The translations under genes were made by a program, and so were the position numbers. From the NCBI RefSeq assembly GCF_003258945.1, contig NZ_QLIX01000006.1, positions 1-64,000 on the forward strand: a stretch of DNA of 64,000 nt, in the 5' to 3' direction. The DNA comes from Roseicella frigidaeris. GTDB taxonomy: Bacteria; Pseudomonadota; Alphaproteobacteria; Acetobacterales; Acetobacteraceae. Each line of letters opens with the position of its first letter. Within the stretch, counting starts at the first letter, position 1. Below the pieces are notes generated by a model. The model was given only the letters and a program-made list of their open reading frames with translations, did no database searches and was not told where the DNA came from. Positions 43,395-51,998 of the stretch are shown in pieces.

Positions 43395-45806
43395 ATGCGT
43401 CAGGCGTTCACCGCCCCCCGCGAGCACCGGGTTGCCGGGATGTCACGCAGCGCGATCGCCTCGCCGCGGCTTCGCCCGGCGAGCATGCGGCTGGCCACGC
43501 GGCTGGTCCTCATCATCACCACCTCGCTGCTGCCGGTCTTCGCCATGCAGGTGGCCATCGCCTGGGGCCAATGGTCGGAGCGGAAGGCCCAGCTCGGCGA
43601 TCTGACGATCCAGCAGGCGCAGCTCCTGGCCGGCAACCTCGAAGGCATCGCCCAGGGGGCCCGCATCCTGCTCGGCGCCGCGACCGAGAGCGAGGCGGTC
43701 CGCCAGCTCGCCCCCGGCTGCGACCGGCAGCTCGCCCGGCTGCGCCGGCACGCGCCGGGCTACGCCTTCATCGCCCTGGTCGATCCTGCCGGCAACATCG
43801 CCTGCGCCTCGGACGGCAAGCTGGCGCGCCTCGACGCCAAGGCCGATTGGATCGCCGCGGCGCGCGCCGCGCAGGGGTTCGAGGCCGGCCGCTACACCCG
43901 CACCGCCGGCTCCCCGGACGGGGTGCTGCCCTTCTACCTGCCGGTCGAGACCGCGCAGTCGAGCGGCGGCACGCTGGTGGCAGGGCTGGAGCTCGGCTGG
44001 CTGGAGCAGGCCTTGCAGCGCATGAAGCGCGACGGCTCGCCCTTCGTCGGCGCCAGCGTGCTCACCCTCACCGATGCCGAGGGCACCATCATCGCGCGCG
44101 ACCAGCGGCATGCCGACTTCGTCGGGCACAGCCTGCCCCCGGGCGCGCTGCCGGTGCTGCAGGGCGAGGCTCCCGGGACCATCCGCGTGCCGGGGGTCGA
44201 TGGGGTCGAGCGGCTGATCGGCTACGTGCCGCCCACCCGGACGAGCTACGGCGTCGCCGCGCTGGTCGGCTTCGAGGAGCCGGAGCTGCTGCACGACATC
44301 CGCCGGGCCATGCTGCGCGGCCTGCTCATCACCCTCGGCGGCAGCCTGCTCGCCCTCGGGCTGACGCTGCTGGTCGCGCGGCGCTTCATCGCCCGGCCGA
44401 CCGAGGCGCTGCTGGCGGCCGCCCGCCGCTGGCGCGCGGGCGACCTGATGGCGCGTGCCCCCGGGGCCGACAACCGCTCGGAATTCGGCCAGCTCGCCGG
44501 CGCCTTCAATGCCATGGCGGCGGCGCTGCAGCAGCGCGAGGACGAGCTGCGCCAGCATGCGCAGCTGCTCGAGCGCCATGTCACCGAGCGCACCCAGGCG
44601 CTGCAGGATTCACATGCCCGGCTCGAGGCCGAGATCCAGGAGCGCCGCAACACCGAGGCGGCGCTGCTGCAGGCGCAGAAGCTGCAGGCCGTCGGCCAGC
44701 TCGCCGGCGGCATCGCGCACGACTTCAACAACGTGCTGCAGGCCGTCCTCGGCGGCGTCGCCCTGATCGGCCGCCGCGCCGGCGACCCGCAGGCGGTGGC
44801 CCGGCTCACCGGCATGGTGGAGGAGGCGGCCAAGCGCGGCCAGTCGATCACCCGCCGCCTGCTCGCCTTCTCCCGCCGCGAGGAGCTGCGGGCCGACCGC
44901 CTCGATGTCGGCACGCTGCTGGCCGGGCTGCGCGAGGTGCTGGCGGCGACCCTCGGGGCCCGGATCCGGGTGGAGATCGAGGCGCCGGCGGCGCTCCCGG
45001 CGGTCTTCGCCGATCGCGGCCAGCTCGAGACGGTGCTGGTCAACCTCGCCACGAACGCCCGCGACGCCATGGAGGAGGGAGGGCGGCTGACGCTCTCGGC
45101 CAGCCTCCTCGCCGTGCCCCCGGATGGCGGGCCCGGGCTCGCCCCTGGCCCCTATGTCCGCCTGACCGTCGCCGATACCGGCGCCGGCATGAGCCAGGCG
45201 ACGCTCGCCCGGGCCGGCGAGCCCTTCTTCACCACCAAGCCGGTCGGCAAGGGCACCGGCCTCGGCCTCGCCATGGCCCGCAGCTTCGCCGAGGGGTCCG
45301 GCGGCCGGATGACGATCGAGAGCCGGCCGGGCCGCGGCACCCGGATCTCGCTCTGGCTGCCGGCGATCCGCGATGACGAGGCGCCGCCGGCGCCGGCGCC
45401 GCGGGCGCCGGCGCCGTGGGAGGGGGGCTGCGGCCGGGTTCTTCTCGTGGATGACGAACCGGTGGTGCGCGAGGTCCTGGCCGGCCAGCTCGTCGATGCC
45501 GGCTACGAGGTCGTCGATGCCGCGGACGGCGCGACGGCGCTGGCCCAGCTGGCGCACGGGCCGGGCTTCGACCTCCTGGTCTCCGACCTGGCGATGGATG
45601 GGATCGACGGCGTCACCCTGATCCGCGAGGCGCGCAAGCTGCGGCCGGGCCTGCCGGCCATCCTGGTCACCGGCTATGCCGGCGATGCCGCGGCGCTCGC
45701 CATCGGCCAGGAAGTGGATGGCGGCTTCGCCCTGCTGCGCAAGCCGGTGACGGGGAGCCAGCTCATCGACCAGGTCGCCGCGCTGCTCGCCGCCGAAGGC
45801 CGGTAG
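43395..45806 (+). CDS. Hybrid sensor histidine kinase with extracytoplasmic sensor and receiver
   Basis: 803 aa. TM1 is near residues 36-52. A periplasmic dCache/PDC-like sensor spans about 55-300, TM2 is near 305-330, HAMP follows, then a coiled coil (QREDELRQHAQLLERHVTERT). The HisKA motif GGIAHDFNNVLQ places the phosphorylated His at 442. HATPase boxes are NLATNARDAM, DTGAGM and GTGLGLAMARSF. A C-terminal receiver domain (DDEP; Asp731 in SDLAMDGIDG; late Lys in LLRKPV) makes it hybrid. Start ATG 43395 or 43440 cannot be decided. No separate response regulator is adjacent. Signal unknown. Confidence 0.92.
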   Translation: MRQAFTAPREHRVAGMSRSAIASPRLRPASMRLATRLVLIITTSLLPVFAMQVAIAWGQWSERKAQLGDLTIQQAQLLAGNLEGIAQGARILLGAATESEAVRQLAPGCDRQLARLRRHAPGYAFIALVDPAGNIACASDGKLARLDAKADWIAAARAAQGFEAGRYTRTAGSPDGVLPFYLPVETAQSSGGTLVAGLELGWLEQALQRMKRDGSPFVGASVLTLTDAEGTIIARDQRHADFVGHSLPPGALPVLQGEAPGTIRVPGVDGVERLIGYVPPTRTSYGVAALVGFEEPELLHDIRRAMLRGLLITLGGSLLALGLTLLVARRFIARPTEALLAAARRWRAGDLMARAPGADNRSEFGQLAGAFNAMAAALQQREDELRQHAQLLERHVTERTQALQDSHARLEAEIQERRNTEAALLQAQKLQAVGQLAGGIAHDFNNVLQAVLGGVALIGRRAGDPQAVARLTGMVEEAAKRGQSITRRLLAFSRREELRADRLDVGTLLAGLREVLAATLGARIRVEIEAPAALPAVFADRGQLETVLVNLATNARDAMEEGGRLTLSASLLAVPPDGGPGLAPGPYVRLTVADTGAGMSQATLARAGEPFFTTKPVGKGTGLGLAMARSFAEGSGGRMTIESRPGRGTRISLWLPAIRDDEAPPAPAPRAPAPWEGGCGRVLLVDDEPVVREVLAGQLVDAGYEVVDAADGATALAQLAHGPGFDLLVSDLAMDGIDGVTLIREARKLRPGLPAILVTGYAGDAAALAIGQEVDGGFALLRKPVTGSQLIDQVAALLAAEGR

Positions 45807-45822
45807 GGCGCCGCGCCGGCGG

Positions 45823-46734
45823 TCACCGGCGCAGCCCGAGCGTGACCTCCCGGTGCCAGATGAAGAGGCCGCTGGCCACCAGCACCGCCATGCCGAGCAG
45901 GTCCCAGCCATCCGGCAGCTCGCTCCAGACCAGCGCGCCGAGGCCCGTGGTCCAGAGGATCGCCGAATACTCGAAGGGCGCCAGCAGGGTCGCCTCGCCG
46001 CGGCGATAGGCCTCGGTCATCATCACCTGCGCCAGGGCTGAGATCAGGCCGACGCCGATCAGCAGCCCCCACTGCCCGGGCTGCGGCGGCACCCAGCCGG
46101 GCAGCGCGACCAGGCCCGAGACCAGCATCGCGCCGAGCGCGAACCAGAGCACGATGGCGACGTTCGCCTCCCCGGCATCGCCCATCCGCCGGATGGTGAT
46201 CATGGCGAGCGCCCAGCCGACGGCGCCGAGCAGCACCGCGGCGAGGCCGAGCCAGTGGGCCCCCGCCGCGCCGCCCGGCAGCGTCATCAGCAGCACGCCG
46301 CCGAAGCCGGCCAGCACCGCCCCGCCGCGGCGCGGCCCGACCCGCTCGCCGAGCAGCGGGATGGAGAGCAGCGTCAGGAAGAGCGGCATGGTGAAGCCGA
46401 GCGCCGTGACCGTCGCCAGCGGCAGCACCGCATAGCCGTAGAAGGCGCCCACCATCCCGAGCAGCCCGCCGGCCAGCCGCACCGCATGCAGGCCGGGATG
46501 GCGCGTGCGCAGCGCCGCCAGGCCGCCCGCGCGCCAGAGCAGCGGCAGCAGCGCCGGGAGGGCGAAGAGGTTGCGGCACAGCACCACCTGCGCCAGCGGC
46601 ACGCTGCCATCGAGCGCCTTCACCAGGGCGCCGGCGAGCGAGAACAGCCCGGCGGCGCCGAGGATCATCAGGATGGCGTGGCGACGGGCGGCGGCGGCCG
46701 TCGCGGCAGGCAGGGTGATGGGCGTTCCCGGCAT
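45823..46734 (-). CDS. EamA-family (DMT superfamily) transporter
   Basis: 303 aa with ten hydrophobic segments in two EamA repeats. AAGLFSLAGALVKALDGSVPLAQVVLCRN opens the first, and FEYSAILWTTGLGALVWSELPD the second. Similar in build to the carrier at 34902-35813 but clearly diverged. Substrate unknown. It converges with the histidine kinase gene, with 16 bases between the stops. Confidence 0.9.
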   Translation of the reverse strand: MPGTPITLPAATAAAARRHAILMILGAAGLFSLAGALVKALDGSVPLAQVVLCRNLFALPALLPLLWRAGGLAALRTRHPGLHAVRLAGGLLGMVGAFYGYAVLPLATVTALGFTMPLFLTLLSIPLLGERVGPRRGGAVLAGFGGVLLMTLPGGAAGAHWLGLAAVLLGAVGWALAMITIRRMGDAGEANVAIVLWFALGAMLVSGLVALPGWVPPQPGQWGLLIGVGLISALAQVMMTEAYRRGEATLLAPFEYSAILWTTGLGALVWSELPDGWDLLGMAVLVASGLFIWHREVTLGLRR

Positions 46735-46842
46735 TCCTCGGTTCCTGGGCCGCGGCCCGCGACAGGGACAGCGACCCTCGATGGCCATCCTCCCCCGGGG
46801 GCGTTTCCGGCCGGCGGCAATCTGCTCTAGGGTCGCCGCCGC

Positions 46843-47484
46843 ATGAAGGCCAGACCCGCAAAGGCGCCGCCCATCCCGGCGCATCCCGGCGTGACGGTGC
46901 TCGAGGACGAGGTCGTCTGGGACGGCCGTTTCCCGCTGCAGCGCGTGCGCTTCACCTATACCCGATTCGACGGCCGCCCCTCCGGCGAGCTGGTCTGGGA
47001 GCTGTGGCGCCGGCATGGCGGCGTCGCCATCCTCCCCTACGACCCTTCGGCGGATGCCGTCGCGCTGATCGAGCAATTCCGCCTGCCCGCCCTCGCCGCC
47101 GGGCTCGAGCCGGTGATGGTCGAATGCCCGGCCGGGCTGCGCGAGCCGGGCGAGACGCCGGAGGCGGTGGCGCGGCGCGAGACGCTGGAGGAGACCGGGC
47201 TGCGCCCCGACCGCTTCGAGCCGATCTGCCGCACCATGCTGCTGCAGGGCGGCTGCGACGAGACCATGCATCTCTTCGCCGCCCGCATCGCCCTGCCGCC
47301 GCCGGGCAGCGCCGGGACGCATGGCCTGGCCGAGGAGCAGGAGGATACCCGCCTGCTGGTCGTGCCGGCGGCCGAGGCCTTCGCCATGCTCGACGCCAAC
47401 CGCATCATGAACGCGACGACCATGCTGTGCCTCTGGTGGCTGCGACACCACCGCGCGCGGCTGCGACAGGACTGGGCCCGATGA
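46843..47484 (+). CDS. NUDIX hydrolase (ADP-ribose pyrophosphatase-like)
   Basis: 213 aa. The complete Nudix box GLREPGETPEAVARRETLEETGL-type pattern (G-x5-E-x7-REx2EE-x-G) lies near residues 98-120, preceded by VALIEQFRLPA as in NudF-type ADP-ribose/ADP-sugar hydrolases. First gene of a coupled plus-strand operon; its TGA overlaps the alaX start by 4 bases. Confidence 0.9.
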   Translation: MKARPAKAPPIPAHPGVTVLEDEVVWDGRFPLQRVRFTYTRFDGRPSGELVWELWRRHGGVAILPYDPSADAVALIEQFRLPALAAGLEPVMVECPAGLREPGETPEAVARRETLEETGLRPDRFEPICRTMLLQGGCDETMHLFAARIALPPPGSAGTHGLAEEQEDTRLLVVPAAEAFAMLDANRIMNATTMLCLWWLRHHRARLRQDWAR

Positions 47485-48233
47485 CGACCGAGCTGCTCTT
47501 CCGCACGGATGCCTATTGCGCCGAGGCCGGCGCGACGGTGCTCGCCGCCGGGCCGGAGGGGATCCTGCTGGACCGCACCCCCTTCTACGCCCAGGGCGGC
47601 GGCCAGCCGGGCGATGCCGGCACGCTGCGCTGGCCTGGGGGCGAGACGCCGATCCTGCGGGCGGTGAAGGGGCCGGAGGAGACGGTGCTGCACCTGCCCG
47701 CCGACGGCGCCCCCCTGCCCGCCGTGGGCACCCCGGTCACCGCCCGCCTCGACTGGGCGCCGCGCCATCGGCACATGCGCATGCACACCGCCCTGCACCT
47801 GCTCTGCAGCCTGCTGCCCGGGGCCGGCGTCACCGGCGGGCAGATCGGCACCGAGCGGTCGCGCCTCGATTTCGACCTGGCCGAGCCGCCGGGCCGGGAC
47901 TGGCTGACCGAGGCGTTGAACCGCCTGGTCGGCGAGGACCATCCGGTGGGCGAGCGCTGGATCACCGAGGCCGAGCTCGACGCCAATCCCGGCCTCGTCC
48001 GCACCCTCTCGGTGCAGCCGCCGCGCGGCGCCGGCCGCATCCGCCTGGTGCGCATCGGCCCCGAGGCGGCGCCGGTGGACCTGCAGCCCTGCGGCGGCAC
48101 GCATGTCCGCCGCACCGGGGAGATCGGCCGCGTCGAGGTGGCGAAGCTCGAGAACAAGGGCAAGCAGAACCGCCGCGTCTACCTCGTCCTGCCGGACCCG
48201 GCGGCCGAAGGGGCGGCCGGAGGAGCGGCATGA
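47481..48233 (+). CDS. Alanyl-tRNA editing protein AlaX
   Basis: 250 aa freestanding editing domain that deacylates mischarged Ser-tRNA(Ala) (and Gly). The substrate motif LDRTPFYAQGGGQPGD lies near residue 29. Zinc ligands are HTALH near 98 (H-x3-H) and CGGTHVRRTGEIG near 203 (C-x3-H). Size fits AlaX-M. It overlaps the Nudix gene by 4 bases. The functional link to sulfur amino-acid genes downstream is not obvious. Confidence 0.94.
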   Translation: MTTELLFRTDAYCAEAGATVLAAGPEGILLDRTPFYAQGGGQPGDAGTLRWPGGETPILRAVKGPEETVLHLPADGAPLPAVGTPVTARLDWAPRHRHMRMHTALHLLCSLLPGAGVTGGQIGTERSRLDFDLAEPPGRDWLTEALNRLVGEDHPVGERWITEAELDANPGLVRTLSVQPPRGAGRIRLVRIGPEAAPVDLQPCGGTHVRRTGEIGRVEVAKLENKGKQNRRVYLVLPDPAAEGAAGGAA

Positions 48234-48309
48234 GGCGCGGCGCGGCGACGGCAGGCCCAGGACAGGGCACCGGACAGGGCGCCAAACAGGGCGCAGGAGA
48301 GTGAGCGGC

Positions 48310-49155
48310 ATGGACAACCTGGTCTCGACCGAGTGGCTGGCGGCGGAGCTCGGCAAGCCCGACCTGCTGGTCTTCGACTGCTCGACCTACCTGCCCGGCG
48401 AGCCCGGCAGCAAGCAGGAGGGGTTCCGCGCCGCGCATATCCCGGGCGCGCAGCTCTTCGACATCGACCAGATCGCCGATCCGGAGACCGACTTGCCGCA
48501 TATGGTGCCGACGCCGGCGCGCTTCGCCCGGCTGGCCGGCGAGCTCGGCATCTCGAACGCCGCGCGGCTCGTCTTCTACGACCAGCACGGCCTGCGGTCC
48601 TCGGCCCGCGGCTGGTGGATGCTGCGCCTCTTCGGCCATGACGCGGTGGCGGTGCTGGATGGCGGGCTGCCGAAATGGCAGCGCGAGGGACGGCCGGTCG
48701 AGACCGGCGAGGGCGCGGCGCGGCCGGCGGCGCGCTTCGTCGCCGATTTCCGGGCGGAGCGGCTGCGCGGCATCGGCGACGTCAAGCGCATCGTGCGCCA
48801 GGGCGGCGGCGAGGCGCTGATCCTCGATGCCAGGGCCCGCGGCCGCTTCGACGGCAGCGCCCCCGAGCCGCGCAAGGAGCTGCCCTCGGGCCACATGCCG
48901 GGCGCCGCCAACCTCCCCTCCTCCGAGCTGCTGAACCCCGACCTCACCCTGAAGGACCCGGCGACCCTGCACCGGATGTTCGAGGCGGCCGGCGTGACCG
49001 CGGAGCGGCCGGTCGTCACCTCCTGCGGCTCGGGCGTCACCGCCTGCGCCCTCGCCCTCGGCCTGGTCCGCGCCGGCTTCCCGGAGCCCGCGGTCTATGA
49101 CGGCTCCTGGAGCGAATGGGCGGCCCGCCCCGAGACCCCGAAGGTGACCGGCTGA
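48310..49155 (+). CDS. Sulfurtransferase (3-mercaptopyruvate sulfurtransferase / thiosulfate sulfurtransferase)
   Basis: 281 aa with two rhodanese domains. The first is inactive and carries RAAHIPGAQLFDIDQIAD. The second has the active-site loop SCGSGVTA with catalytic Cys239. The CGSGVT loop favours mercaptopyruvate over thiosulfate. ATG 48310 lies 10 bases past AGGAG; an in-frame GTG at 48301 touches that site. The stop overlaps the metC start by one base (TGATG). Confidence 0.93.
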   Translation: MDNLVSTEWLAAELGKPDLLVFDCSTYLPGEPGSKQEGFRAAHIPGAQLFDIDQIADPETDLPHMVPTPARFARLAGELGISNAARLVFYDQHGLRSSARGWWMLRLFGHDAVAVLDGGLPKWQREGRPVETGEGAARPAARFVADFRAERLRGIGDVKRIVRQGGGEALILDARARGRFDGSAPEPRKELPSGHMPGAANLPSSELLNPDLTLKDPATLHRMFEAAGVTAERPVVTSCGSGVTACALALGLVRAGFPEPAVYDGSWSEWAARPETPKVTG

Positions 49156-50354
49156 TGCCCGACGACATGACCCCGCAGCGCCGCCAGGGCTTCGCCACGC
49201 GGATGAGCCATGCCGGGCGCGCCGGCACGCATGTGCATGGCTTCGTGAACCCGGCCGTGCATCGCGGCTCGACCGTCCTGTTCCCGGATTGCGCGGCGCG
49301 GCGCGAGGGCGCGAAGCACCGCTTCGAGCAGTACATGACCTACGGCACCCAGGGCGGGCCGACCCACTATGCCCTGGAGGACGTGGTCGCCGAGATCGAG
49401 GGCGGCAGCCGCGCCCTCATCCTCGGCACCGGCCTCGCCGCGGTGACCGTGCCGCTGCAGGCCTGGCTGAAATCCGGCGACCACTGCCTGATGCCGGACA
49501 GCGTCTATGGCCCGGCGCGCAATTTCTGCGACGGCCTGCTGCGCGGCTGGGGCGTCGAGACCACCTACTACGATCCCTGCGTGGACGAGGCCGGCATGGC
49601 CGCGCTGATCCGGCCGAACACGAAGGTCGTCTACACCGAGAGCCCCGGCAGCCACAGCTTCGAGATCCAGGACATCCCGGCCATCGCCCGGGCCGCGCAT
49701 GCCCGTGGCGCCAAGGTGATGATGGACAACACCTGGGGCATCCACCACTTCCGCCCCTTCGAGAAGGGCGTCGACGTCTCGATCCAGGCGCTGACCAAAT
49801 ATGTCGGCGGCCATTCCGACATCCTGCTCGGCAGCGTCACCGTCAACAGCGAGGAGGATTGGCGGGTGCTGCGCGCCGCCGCCTCGCAGCTCGGCCAGTA
49901 TGCCTCGCCGGATGATTGCTGGCTGGCGCTGCGCGGCGTGCGCACCATGGCGGTGCGGCTGCAGCGGCAGGCGGCGAGCGGGCTCGAGGTGGCGCGCTGG
50001 CTGAGCGCCCGGCCGGAGGTGCTGCGGGTGATGCACCCCGCCTTGCCCAAGCACCCGCAGCATGCGCTCTGGCAGCGCGACTTCTCCGGCACCTGCAGCC
50101 TGTTCGGGGTGGTCTTCCAGCCGCGCTACACGCTCGACGACCTCTGCCGCTTCATCGACGGCCTCGCCCTCTTCGGCATCGGCGCGAGCTGGGGCGGCTA
50201 TGAGAGCCTCTGCATCGCCACCACCGGCAACATCACCCGCACCGCCGGCACCGGCGAATTCGGCGGGCCGATGTGCCGCATCCATGTCGGGCTGGAGGAG
50301 CCGGCCGACCTGATCGCCGATCTCGAGCAGGGCCTCGCCCGGCTCGGCGGCTGA
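49155..50354 (+). CDS. metC: Cystathionine beta-lyase
   Basis: 399 aa Cys/Met-metabolism PLP enzyme that cleaves cystathionine to homocysteine, pyruvate and ammonia. Conserved pieces are YMTYGTQGGPTHYALE near residue 54, GTGLAAVTVPL near 92, MMDNTWGIHHFRPFEKG near 190 and the PLP lysine K215 in QALTKYVGGHSD. The N-terminus (HVHGFVNPAVHRGSTVLF) is typical of the proteobacterial MetC branch. Translationally coupled to the sulfurtransferase, which could handle sulfur released by side reactions. Confidence 0.93.
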   Translation: MPDDMTPQRRQGFATRMSHAGRAGTHVHGFVNPAVHRGSTVLFPDCAARREGAKHRFEQYMTYGTQGGPTHYALEDVVAEIEGGSRALILGTGLAAVTVPLQAWLKSGDHCLMPDSVYGPARNFCDGLLRGWGVETTYYDPCVDEAGMAALIRPNTKVVYTESPGSHSFEIQDIPAIARAAHARGAKVMMDNTWGIHHFRPFEKGVDVSIQALTKYVGGHSDILLGSVTVNSEEDWRVLRAAASQLGQYASPDDCWLALRGVRTMAVRLQRQAASGLEVARWLSARPEVLRVMHPALPKHPQHALWQRDFSGTCSLFGVVFQPRYTLDDLCRFIDGLALFGIGASWGGYESLCIATTGNITRTAGTGEFGGPMCRIHVGLEEPADLIADLEQGLARLGG

Positions 50355-50424
50355 ACCCGCCCGCGTGGCCGGCCAACGGCTTCGCGGGACCGTCGCTCAG
50401 GGGTCCGGGCCAACTGTCGAAGGC

Positions 50425-50536
50425 GTCGCCGCCCGTTGTCCTGCCGCGGCTTTGCCGCGGCAGGCTGGGACCTATCCAGGGCCCGAGGCGACTGACCGGG
50501 GCCCCCGCGACGGCGCGCAGCGACGTCGTGGGGAGC
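50425..50536 (+). repeat. Family C element, copy C2
   Basis: Opens GTCGCCGCCCGTTG, then the perfect 11-bp hairpin CCTGCCGCGGC / GCCGCGGCAGG with TTT loop. A variable middle follows, and it closes CCCCGCGAcGGCGCG and GTCGTGGGGAGC, like C1 at 24044-24153. It is joined within two bases to family A copy A3. It lies just beyond metC and may act as its terminator. Confidence 0.8.
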
Positions 50537-50538
50537 AC

Positions 50539-50645
50539 CTAGAGCAGATCCCGATCAGGTGGATCTCGCCTGATCGGGTGAAGATGCTCTGAAAACAAAA
50601 GCCTAGGGCACTTCTCCTGAACCGGTGTCAGGGGAAGTGCCCTAG
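50539..50645 (+). repeat. Family A double-hairpin element, copy A3
   Basis: Starts CTAGAGCAGATCC. Hairpin 1: CCCGATCAGG with CCTGATCGGG. Outer stem AGAGCA/TGCTCT kept, then CTGAAAACAA. Hairpin 2 is long: GGGCACTTCTCCTGA with TCAGGGGAAGTGCCC (one wobble). The terminal CCTAG supplies the TAG stop codon of the glycine-zipper lipoprotein gene on the minus strand. Confidence 0.88.
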
Positions 50646-50914
50646 CGCCGCGAGGCGCGGCCCTGGTAGTAGCCCTGCTGGTAGGCGCGCTGCTGCGACT
50701 GCTGGCTCTGGTCGAAGAGGTAGCCGCCGCCGGCGCCGAGGCCGCCGCCGATCAGCGCGCCGAGGCCGGCATCGCCGGCGATCGCGCCGATCAGCGCGCC
50801 GCCCGCGGCCCCCGCCGCGCCGCCGGTCAGGGTGCGCTGCTGGGTCGGGTTCAGGTCGCCGCAGCCGGCGAGGCCGAGCGCGAGGAGGGCGGGCAGGAGA
50901 ACGGTCTTGCGCAT
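50642..50914 (-). CDS. Glycine-zipper lipoprotein
   Basis: 90 aa. The lipoprotein signal ends LALGLAGCGD (cysteine at residue 18). A glycine-zipper hairpin follows (GGAAGAAGGALIGAIAGDAG and GALIGGGLGAGGG), then a Gln/Tyr-rich end (QSQQSQQRAYQQGYYQGR). It resembles the small YMGG/SlyB-like outer-membrane lipoproteins that respond to envelope stress. ATG 50914 lies 10 bases after the Rap1a/Tai-like gene. Its stop codon is part of repeat A3. Confidence 0.85.
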   Translation of the reverse strand: MRKTVLLPALLALGLAGCGDLNPTQQRTLTGGAAGAAGGALIGAIAGDAGLGALIGGGLGAGGGYLFDQSQQSQQRAYQQGYYQGRASRR

Positions 50915-50924
50915 GGCGGGGCCC

Positions 50925-51338
50925 TCAGCGGCGCGTCCGCGGCGCCTGGGCGCGCGGGCAGGGATAGGTGTCGGCGGCGAAGCGGGAGAGGCCGTCCACC
51001 GCCCGCTCCTCGGCATATTGCGGATGGCTGCCGGCCCAGGCGACGAAGGCCTGGCGCGCCTGTTCCAGCGTCGGCTCCGGCGTCGGCAGGCAGAACAGCG
51101 ACCGGCCGCCCGCCCCGGCCGCGGCGACGGATTGGTGGTACTGCCCGGCCCCGACCAGGAAGCCATGGCACCAGGCGACGGCCACGGAATGCAGCGGGTC
51201 CTGCGTGCCGGCGCCGCAGAGGGCGGCGAGGTCGCCGGTGCGGCCGCCGCGGAAATTCTGCCGCGTGACCTCGGCCGTGGCGGGCATCGCCGCCAGGGCC
51301 AGGCCGAGGGCGAGAACGAGGGATGTGCGTGTCGGCAT
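50925..51338 (-). CDS. Rap1a/Tai family periplasmic protein
   Basis: 137 aa. Signal peptide SLVLALGLALAAMPATA, cleaved near residue 22. The domain shows FRGGRTGDLAALCGAG, AVAWCHGFLVGAGQYHQ, LFCLPTP and TYPCPR, matching the Rap1a/Tai (immunity to type VI amidase effectors) family, with four cysteines available for disulfides. No effector or T6SS gene is in the window. In Alphaproteobacteria the domain also occurs in standalone proteins of unknown role. It heads a two-gene unit with the glycine-zipper lipoprotein. Confidence 0.8.
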   Translation of the reverse strand: MPTRTSLVLALGLALAAMPATAEVTRQNFRGGRTGDLAALCGAGTQDPLHSVAVAWCHGFLVGAGQYHQSVAAAGAGGRSLFCLPTPEPTLEQARQAFVAWAGSHPQYAEERAVDGLSRFAADTYPCPRAQAPRTRR

Positions 51339-51454
51339 TCCATGTCTCCCTGCGGGCCTTCCGGCCGCGCTGGCCCAGCAGACACCGGCCGGCCGGAGTC
51401 CTGCAACCGGCGCCGGCGAGCCGGGACGACCGGGAGCGTCCCGGCCGGGCGGGC

Positions 51455-51961
51455 TCAGGCGGCCCCGGGGGCAGGCTCCGGGCCGGCGGCGCAGCGGGCG
51501 CAGAGGCCCTCGACCTCGACCGTCGCCCGCCGCGGCGCGAAGCCCACCTGCCGCGCCGCCCGCGCCAGCGCCGCGGCCACACCGGCATCGCTGATCTCGG
51601 CCGTCGCGCCGCAGCGGCCGCAGATCAGGAATTGATGCGGATGGTCATGCGCCGCGTCGCAGCCGCAATCCGCCGGGTGGTCGAGCGCGTCGGTGCAGCC
51701 GATGAAGGCGTTCAGCCGCTCCACCTTGTGGATCAGCCCCTGCTCGACCAGGAAGTCGAGGGCGCGGTAGACCGTGGGCGGCGCCGCGCGGTCGCGGCTC
51801 GCCTTCAGCCGATCGAGCAGGGCATAGGCCCCGACCGGCGATTCGGCCTCCAGCACCAGCCGCAGCACCTGCCGCCGCAGCGGGGTGAGCTGCGCCCCGC
51901 GCCGGGCGCAGAGCGCGGCGGCGTGGTCGAGGCTCGTCTCCGTCGGCGCGACCTGCGTCAT
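51455..51961 (-). CDS. zur: Zinc uptake regulator Zur (Fur family)
   Basis: 168 aa Fur-family repressor. The winged-helix domain contains [14 protein letters not shown] and [29 protein letters not shown], the latter typical of Zur. Zinc ligands available: HPHQF (H107, H109), C114/C117 in CGRC, and C154/C157 in CARC. ATG 51961 has GGAGGGG upstream; ATG 51979 is a possible alternative. Divergent from hisI-COG0523 across about 52 bases. Predicted to bind the GTTAT-N3-ATAAC palindrome at 43211-43229. Confidence 0.92.
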   Translation of the reverse strand: MTQVAPTETSLDHAAALCARRGAQLTPLRRQVLRLVLEAESPVGAYALLDRLKASRDRAAPPTVYRALDFLVEQGLIHKVERLNAFIGCTDALDHPADCGCDAAHDHPHQFLICGRCGATAEISDAGVAAALARAARQVGFAPRRATVEVEGLCARCAAGPEPAPGAA

Positions 51962-51998
51962 GCCCGTCTTCCCCTCCATTCTCGCCGGGGTCATCCCT

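Noticed and set aside
49100-49160. SAM riboswitch before metC
   Set aside because: metC starts one base inside the sulfurtransferase stop codon, leaving no leader.
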